Shown piece by piece: positions 37,026 to 39,173 of a stretch of DNA of 39,173 nucleotides. The DNA is taken from positions 1-39,173 of the forward strand of contig NZ_PUBZ01000116.1 in assembly GCF_003205875.1 (NCBI RefSeq), given 5' to 3'. Under the pieces are notes generated by a model, which searched no databases, was not told the origin of the DNA, and saw only the letters and a list, made by a program, of their open reading frames with translations. The translations under genes and the position numbers were made by a program. How positions within the stretch are numbered: the stretch's first letter is position 1; the number at the start of each line of letters is the position of its first letter. The DNA comes from Herpetosiphon llansteffanensis (lineage in GTDB: Bacteria; Chloroflexota; Chloroflexia; Chloroflexales; Herpetosiphonaceae).

Positions 37026-37564
37026 GACGTTGCTCCTTGCTGTGCCCAATCGTGGGCAAACTGCTCTAATGCTTGGCGTTGCCAGGGATGCAAGTGAACA
37101 ATTGGGCGACGCTCTTTAACTAAATTCCAAGCGTTTTCGAGGCTCATGCCTTCGGCGATGAGGACAGCGGTACATAACGTTGCCGAACGGCTCATGCCAG
37201 CGTGACAATGGATGAGCACTTTGTGGCCAGCTTTGGTTGCCTGTTGCACAAAGGCGACACCTTGTTGCAACGCCTCAGTGGTTGGGGCTTGGCGATCTTG
37301 GGTTGGCAGCCACAAATAGCCCTCGTTGCCAAGCGTGCCAAAGCGATCTTGGCGTTCTGCTTGCAGATTGACCGTCACGCGCACGCCTTGAGTGTGTAAT
37401 ATGTGCCAATCGTGTTCATCGAAAAAACCGCCGAGGTAAAGCTGATCAGTAATTTGGCTTGCTCGCGGCACAACCTTGCCGCCGAGGCGACGATACAGTC
37501 GGCGTGTGCCCATGACGAGCTTCGAGCGCACAATATAAAACCAACGCTGCAAAACGGCCAGCAT
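37022..37564 (-). CDS. Dual-specificity protein phosphatase
   Basis: This 180-residue protein has the cysteine-phosphatase signature HCHAGMSRS with nucleophile C120 and R126, and a likely general acid D90 in LPTQDRQAP. The N-terminal 30 residues are basic and partly hydrophobic and may touch the membrane. It heads a minus-strand unit with SDR, rfaE1 and rfaE2. It could dephosphorylate a protein, a lipid or a sugar phosphate. Confidence 0.88.
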   Translation of the reverse strand: MLAVLQRWFYIVRSKLVMGTRRLYRRLGGKVVPRASQITDQLYLGGFFDEHDWHILHTQGVRVTVNLQAERQDRFGTLGNEGYLWLPTQDRQAPTTEALQQGVAFVQQATKAGHKVLIHCHAGMSRSATLCTAVLIAEGMSLENAWNLVKERRPIVHLHPWQRQALEQFAHDWAQQGATS

Positions 37565-37666
37565 ACCTCAATCCTTTGTCAGTTTTTGGGCTAATCAACG
37601 ACCGAAAGCCATTGTACCACGCTGTACCAAGCCTGTTCACCGCGCTTTGTTTGAACCTGATCGGGC

Positions 37667-37672
37667 TATAAT
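37667..37672 (+). promoter_or_regulatory. TATAAT box upstream of sfsA
   Basis: A perfect TATAAT lies 31 bases before the GTG at 37704. No good -35 is visible at the right distance. If it is a real -10, the ATG inside it (37671) cannot be the sfsA start. Confidence 0.35.
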
Positions 37673-37703
37673 GGCTACGATTTTTTATAGTTGCAAGGCG
37701 CTT

Positions 37704-38453
37704 GTGGAAACAAATTCGATTCAAATTGCGTTGGTGGGTGGTGCGCCCTTGGTGATGGCCAGCTTTTTAGAGCGCCCAAACCAATTTTTGGTGGTTGCAG
37801 CCTTAGCCGATGGCTCAATTGTGCAGGCTCATATGGCTGATCGTGGCCGTTTGTTGACGAAACTTGTGCCAGGTGCGCAGCTTGTGCTTGGCCACAAACC
37901 AGCGGAAGGCCGCAAAACCGCCTATCAAGTGGCGGGTGTTTATGAGGGCAACGAACTGGTTTCGTTGGATACAGGGTTGCCAAACCGTTTAGTTGAGGCT
38001 GCTTTGCGGGCGCGGGCTTTAGCGCCGTTTGCTGCATACAGCCATGTTGAGCGTGAAGTCAAACATGGCGCAAGCAGGTTTGATTTTGGCCTAGCGCCAG
38101 CGCCGCCGACCCATGCTAAGCGTCATGGTGGCGATTGCCCATGGTTGGTTGAGGTAAAAAGTGTTGGTGATGCAGCTGGCGGCTTGGCCTTGTTTCCCGA
38201 TGCGCCGACCGTGCGTGGGCGACGACACTTGCTTGAATTGGCCGAATTGCATGAACAAGGGCGACGTACAGCTGTGGTTTTTATTGTGCAGCGCGGCGAT
38301 GCCCAACGCGTTGCTGTCAATCGCCAGATTGATCCAGCATTTGCAGAAACTTTGGCGTTGGTTGCTTCTCGCGGCGTTGAAATTTATGCCTATCGTTGCC
38401 CCTTGAGCCTTGCTGGCATTCAGTTGGCCGAGCAACTGCCAGTTGAAATATAA
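37704..38453 (+). CDS. sfsA: SfsA-family DNA/RNA nuclease-like protein
   Basis: This protein of about 249 residues has the family sequence FDFGLAPAPPTH, CPWLVEVKSVGDAAGG, FPDAPTVRGRRHLLEL and VFIVQRGDA. SfsA was named for sugar-fermentation stimulation and its fold resembles restriction-enzyme-like nucleases; its true role is unclear. The start is uncertain: the GTG at 37704 has AAGGCG upstream and fits family N-termini; the ATG at 37671 or a TTG at 37647 is also in frame. It is divergent from the phosphatase unit. Confidence 0.9.
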   Translation: METNSIQIALVGGAPLVMASFLERPNQFLVVAALADGSIVQAHMADRGRLLTKLVPGAQLVLGHKPAEGRKTAYQVAGVYEGNELVSLDTGLPNRLVEAALRARALAPFAAYSHVEREVKHGASRFDFGLAPAPPTHAKRHGGDCPWLVEVKSVGDAAGGLALFPDAPTVRGRRHLLELAELHEQGRRTAVVFIVQRGDAQRVAVNRQIDPAFAETLALVASRGVEIYAYRCPLSLAGIQLAEQLPVEI

Positions 38454-38690
38454 AGGATGAGGGAGGAGGGAGGAGGGAGGAAGGCAAAGTAGGGGTCAGG
38501 GGCTAGGGGCCAGAGTAACGTCAAAAGTCAAAAGTCAAAAGTCAAAAATCAAAAATCAAAAATCAAAATGGAGGTCGGGGGTCAGGGATCGGGGTCTGGG
38601 GATCAGCGGTTAGGTCAATAGCCCTTCGTGTTCTTTGCGCTCTTCGCGGCCTTCGCGGTTTCGTCCTTCGTGTCCTGCGTGGATCAGGAT
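38454..38690. repeat. Intergenic heptamer/nonamer repeat mosaic, copy 6
   Basis: GGATGAG/GGAGGAG units are followed by G-rich units, then exactly seven copies of a heptamer (four GTCAAAA, three ATCAAAA; 38521-38570), then GGTCGGG/GGTCAGG/GATCGGG units, then CTTCGCGGC/CTTCGTGTC nonamers up to the rRNA promoters. This is the cleanest display of the 7- and 9-base periods. Confidence 0.85.
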
Positions 38691-38698
38691 GATGGCAT

Positions 38699-38727
38699 TT
38701 GACAAGCATTCCAATTTGCGGTAGAAT
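38699..38727 (+). promoter_or_regulatory. rRNA operon promoter P1
   Basis: TTGACA (38699-38704) and TAGAAT (38722-38727) are 17 bases apart. The -10 is followed by CCACGGGCTGT. Confidence 0.85.
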
Positions 38728-38805
38728 CCACGGGCTGTCAACGCATGACTGAATCACATCGGTCACGACACCAACAACTGACAAATTCACCCACGCCTGA
38801 CTGAT

Positions 38806-38834
38806 TTGACAAGGATTGGCGGCTGTGGTAGAAT
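38806..38834 (+). promoter_or_regulatory. rRNA operon promoter P2
   Basis: TTGACA (38806-38811) and TAGAAT (38829-38834) are 17 bases apart, 107 bases after P1. It is followed by CCTCAGGCTGT, so P1 and P2 share sequence outside the boxes and look like a duplication. Confidence 0.85.
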
Positions 38835-39105
38835 CCTCAGGCTGTTGACCGACAGCGACGATGTTTGCTCAACATCACACAATTTGACGATTTGTTCCGC
38901 TCCGATGTGCATCTGCCATCAGCGGATTTTTTATCGCCAAAATCGCACCTTTCCAACTGATGGGTGCTGCGTCCGCAGCACATTCCATGCATCATATTTT
39001 TCTTTTTTTGTCACCGTCAAGCCGTTGGTTGTTGATCTACCAACACAACAGAGTGACCGTGCTTCCGCTCTCAAAATCAGAAGCACACGCAATCGCTTCG
39101 GCGAT
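38835..39105 (+). other. 16S rRNA leader
   Basis: This transcribed leader holds CCGCT/AGCGG (38897-38901, 38921-38925) followed by ATTTTTT, a GTGCTGC/GCAGCAC hairpin (38964-38970, 38975-38981), GCTTC/GAAGC (39061-39065, 39080-39084) and a C(UUCG)G hairpin AATCGC-TTCG-GCGATT (39091-39106). The first is terminator-like and would need antitermination. No protein gene is credible here. Confidence 0.6.
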
Positions 39106-39173
39106 TTGTCGGCGAGTTTGATCCTGGCTCAGGACGAACGCTGGCGGCGTGCCTAATGCATGCAAGTCGAACG
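39106..39173 (+). rRNA. 16S ribosomal RNA, 5' end only
   Basis: AGTTTGATCCTGGCTCAG starts at 39115 and is followed by GACGAACGCTGGCGGCGTGC and ATGCAAGTCGAACG, the universal 5' part of 16S rRNA. The mature end is set at about 39106 by comparison with E. coli numbering. The gene runs off the window. Confidence 0.97.

Noticed and set aside
38453-38690. CRISPR-like array
   Set aside because: The units are 7 or 9 bases in direct tandem without spacers, and there are no cas genes.
38806-39156. 116-codon ORF upstream of and into the 16S gene
   Set aside because: It spans an rRNA promoter, the leader and the 16S 5' end, so it is a chance frame.

Overview
The window looks like a chromosome segment of a filamentous Chloroflexota bacterium, most likely Herpetosiphon or a close relative. 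This is an inference from gene content, moderate GC, secreted proteins that share a short C-terminal tail of the type Y-x-x-[YF]-x-P-[LY], spacers full of 7- and 9-base repeats, and a 16S rRNA 5' end at the right edge. I could not run any database search.

Left to right. 1-718 is a terminator plus a repeat mosaic. 719-3292 is a three-gene ABC-2 type exporter. 3500-6694 is a large secreted M14 metallocarboxypeptidase. 7319-18037 is a compact operon-like block for N-acetylglucosamine or chito-oligosaccharide use: ROK regulator, ROK kinase, sugar-binding lipoprotein, two permeases, cytoplasmic GH20 hexosaminidase, GNAT, NagA, and a SIS-domain deaminase of NagB-II type. No ABC ATPase gene is in this block, so an ATPase encoded elsewhere is presumably shared.

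18101-19986 is an unstable patch. The last 285 bp of the SIS gene and its terminator are repeated 1,053 bp downstream. Between the copies sit an antitoxin-like gene and a PIN toxin gene stopped by one nonsense codon. A second antitoxin gene follows the second copy, with a frameshifted PIN toxin. 20145-21140 is an aldo/keto reductase, convergent with a secreted two-repeat protein (21175-21882). 21993-22216 holds a roughly 200 bp inverted-repeat element. 22405-26303 encodes a secreted clan-A glycosidase, an RluA-type pseudouridine synthase and a TauE-type permease.

26685-30724 is a complete potABCD-type polyamine transporter. 31019-34671 holds two related secreted proteins with W-[DN]-G repeats. 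34730-37564 on the minus strand is a four-gene unit: dual-specificity phosphatase, SDR, and separate heptose-1-phosphate kinase and adenylyltransferase genes (a split HldE). 37704-38453 is sfsA. 38699-39173 holds two near-identical tandem promoters, a structured leader and the start of a 16S rRNA gene.

The most notable signals are the shared C-terminal tail on four secreted proteins, the strand-oriented heptamer/nonamer mosaic between transcription units, and the gene-tail duplication around an inactivated toxin module.
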